Assembly: GCF_002358085.1 (NCBI RefSeq)
Contig: NZ_NTJD01000005.1
Location: 62,001 to 126,000, forward strand
DNA: 64,000 nt
DNA from: Pseudothioclava arenosa
GTDB lineage: Bacteria > Pseudomonadota > Alphaproteobacteria > Rhodobacterales > Rhodobacteraceae
Direction of reading: 5' to 3'
The notes under the pieces were generated by a model, which saw only the letters and a list, made by a program, of their open reading frames with translations, was not told the origin of the DNA and searched no databases. Position numbers and translations under genes: made by a program. This document shows positions 62,636 through 64,000 of the stretch, in pieces (the stretch's first letter is position 1; every line of letters starts with the position of its first letter).

Positions 62636-64000
62636 CAGAAAGCCTGCCCTATGCCGATGTAGATCTGCGTGCCTTCGCCGGTATCGCCACTGACGGGCTG
62701 CGCGATATCGAGCCGGATCGGTCCGATCCCGGTCAGATAGCGCAGGCCGAGACCCGCGCCGGCGTGCCAATCCTCGAAATCGCTGGCGACGCCCGGGTCC
62801 GACACGTGGCCCGCGTCATAAAAGGCCACGAGTCCGATCGTCGGCGTGATCCGCGTGCGCAATTCGGTCGAGAAGGCCAGGAATTCGGTGCCACCGGTGC
62901 GCAGCGTTCCGCCATCCAGCACATCAACGCCAAGCGACTGATAGGGCTGGCCGCGCACCGTCCCGCCGCCACCCGAGAAGAACAGGTAGTCACGCGGCGT
63001 TTCCGCCAGATCAGAGCCGAAAACCTTGCCGAATTGTAGCCGCCCGGCCAGAGTCAGCCGCTTGGTGTCGCCGAAGGCGCGATAGGCCCGGAAATCGCCC
63101 TTGATCTGCGCCCCCGTGCCGGTATTGTTGAACCCGACGAAGGGCGTCGCGGTCAGCTCTCCGAAATAGCCCGAGGTCGCATCCAGCACCGAGTCGCGGT
63201 TATCCCAGATCAGCCCGACAGGCAGCGCAAGGCTGCTGTAGCGCGTGGTATCGCCGCCCTCATCCTCGACATCCTGCCAGCCATAGCTCAGCGCAGCCGA
63301 CCCCGTCAGGCGCGGGTTGAAGATATGCTCAAGGCCAAAGCCCAACCGCGCGCCGGTGCTGATGTAATCGGCCTCATGTGCGCGATAGATCTCGGCCTCG
63401 ACAAAGGCGGAGGTATCGGCGCCCAGCGTTGCGGGCCGGTCGATCCGCGCCCCGAGGCTGTAATCCATGCCGCCATTTGACCCGCCGATCCCCTCGATGG
63501 CGCCATCCACGCGCAGCCGCGCGCCGCCGCCAAAAAGGTTGCGATGCAGCCAGTAGGCCGACAGATCGAGCCCGTCGAAACTGGCCAGTTCTGCGCCAAA
63601 ACCGAGCCGTCGCAAAGGTGCCTCGGCTACGGTCAGCGTCGCATCAAGCGTGTTTTCAGGTGAAACAGTGTCTGATTCCACCAAAGACACGGCGTTGAAG
63701 ATGCCCGTCCGGCGCAGGCGCTGACGCACCTCGTCCAGATCGTCGGGATCGAACCACTCGCCGGTCGGGAAGCCCGCGATCTTGGCCAGGCGGCGCGGGT
63801 TCATCCGCTCGTAACCGGTCATCTCCATCTGGCCGAACCGCAGCCGTTCACCGGGCGCGATCGTGATCGCGGCATCCAGCAGGCTCTTGCGATGATCGGC
63901 GCTCAGCGCCTGCGTTCCGACGGCGGCCTTGGCGTGGCCGGTCTGCCGCCAGCCCTCGATCCCGGCCGAGACGGCCTCCTGAATGACCGAAACCTGCGCC
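62635..64000 (-). CDS. tamA: Outer-membrane assembly protein TamA (BamA family), 5' end outside window
   Basis: The frame stays open to the window edge, so the gene is truncated at its 5' end (over 450 residues visible). The visible part begins in the POTRA region (ERLRFGQMEMTGYERMNPRRLAKIAGFPTGEWFDPDDLDEVRQRLRRTGIFNAVSLVE) and continues into a 16-strand barrel with the BamA/TamA signature GGGTVRGQPYQSLG and the C-terminal DIAQPV...YIGIGQAF. It overlaps tamB by 2-4 bases in an operon. Confidence 0.93.
   Translation of the reverse strand, partial: AQVSVIQEAVSAGIEGWRQTGHAKAAVGTQALSADHRKSLLDAAITIAPGERLRFGQMEMTGYERMNPRRLAKIAGFPTGEWFDPDDLDEVRQRLRRTGIFNAVSLVESDTVSPENTLDATLTVAEAPLRRLGFGAELASFDGLDLSAYWLHRNLFGGGARLRVDGAIEGIGGSNGGMDYSLGARIDRPATLGADTSAFVEAEIYRAHEADYISTGARLGFGLEHIFNPRLTGSAALSYGWQDVEDEGGDTTRYSSLALPVGLIWDNRDSVLDATSGYFGELTATPFVGFNNTGTGAQIKGDFRAYRAFGDTKRLTLAGRLQFGKVFGSDLAETPRDYLFFSGGGGTVRGQPYQSLGVDVLDGGTLRTGGTEFLAFSTELRTRITPTIGLVAFYDAGHVSDPGVASDFEDWHAGAGLGLRYLTGIGPIRLDIAQPVSGDTGEGTQIYIGIGQAF

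Overview
The window is a high-GC stretch of bacterial chromosome. Almost every gene resembles Rhodobacterales/Rhodobacteraceae (Alphaproteobacteria): the dnaA-dnaN-recF-gyrB block preceded by an enoyl-CoA hydratase and rpsT, the FlaF/FlbT/DUF1217 flagellar genes, an Irr-type ICE box in front of mbfA, and the GTATTT...AAGAAGAAG intergenic repeat. I cannot name a genus. I see no insertion sequence, prophage or CRISPR array; the region is gene-dense and looks like core chromosome.

Layout. 0-11.4 kb: end of serA, a beta-ketothiolase, a double-receiver hybrid histidine kinase, recQ with two HRDC domains plus yggT, a thioesterase, a UMF1-type transporter, a secreted murein endopeptidase, a phytase-like protein and a queuosine-precursor transporter. 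11.4-11.7 kb: an apparently independent short transcription unit carrying an 18-codon frame behind a very long Shine-Dalgarno sequence. A perfectly placed downstream strand can mask that sequence, and a strong terminator follows. 11.7-15.3 kb: a small cytochrome c, then xseB-ispA-dxs (isoprenoid supply). 15.3-20.2 kb, minus strand: ornithine cyclodeaminase-like, HAD, UPF0178, S-formylglutathione hydrolase, an AEC carrier, then mbfA. 20.2-30.3 kb: a 53-residue secreted peptide behind repeated operator-like palindromes, trhO, NAD salvage (pncA-pncB), a Pit phosphate transporter, a NUDIX-kinase-PLP enzyme-arfB operon, and mtaB-dapF.

30.35-42.9 kb: tRNA-Lys followed by a flagellar block. fliI diverges from flgBC-fliEQ-flgFGAH-fliL; then come DUF1217-flbT-flaF, flagellin, flgN and flgJ on the minus strand, and fliK-flgD on the plus strand. 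Many structural genes (fliF, fliG, fliM, fliP, flhA, flgE, flgI, flgK, flgL and the motor genes) are absent and must lie elsewhere. Base composition shifts around flgH, fliL and the DUF1217 gene.

42.9-64 kb: ubiE-ubiB (ubiquinone), mutM, enoyl-CoA hydratase, rpsT, a 467-bp structured leader, dnaA, dnaN, recF, a VOC protein and gyrB. These are followed by a TetR regulator with a DevBCA-like ABC exporter, a YihY-family protein, and tamB-tamA (outer-membrane assembly; tamA runs off the window).

The most interesting unexplained elements are the short RNA/micro-ORF unit at 11.4 kb, the hairpin-rich dnaA leader at 47.5-47.7 kb, the kinase plus phospho-lyase-like pair at 25.4-27.6 kb, and the operator array between mbfA and the secreted peptide.
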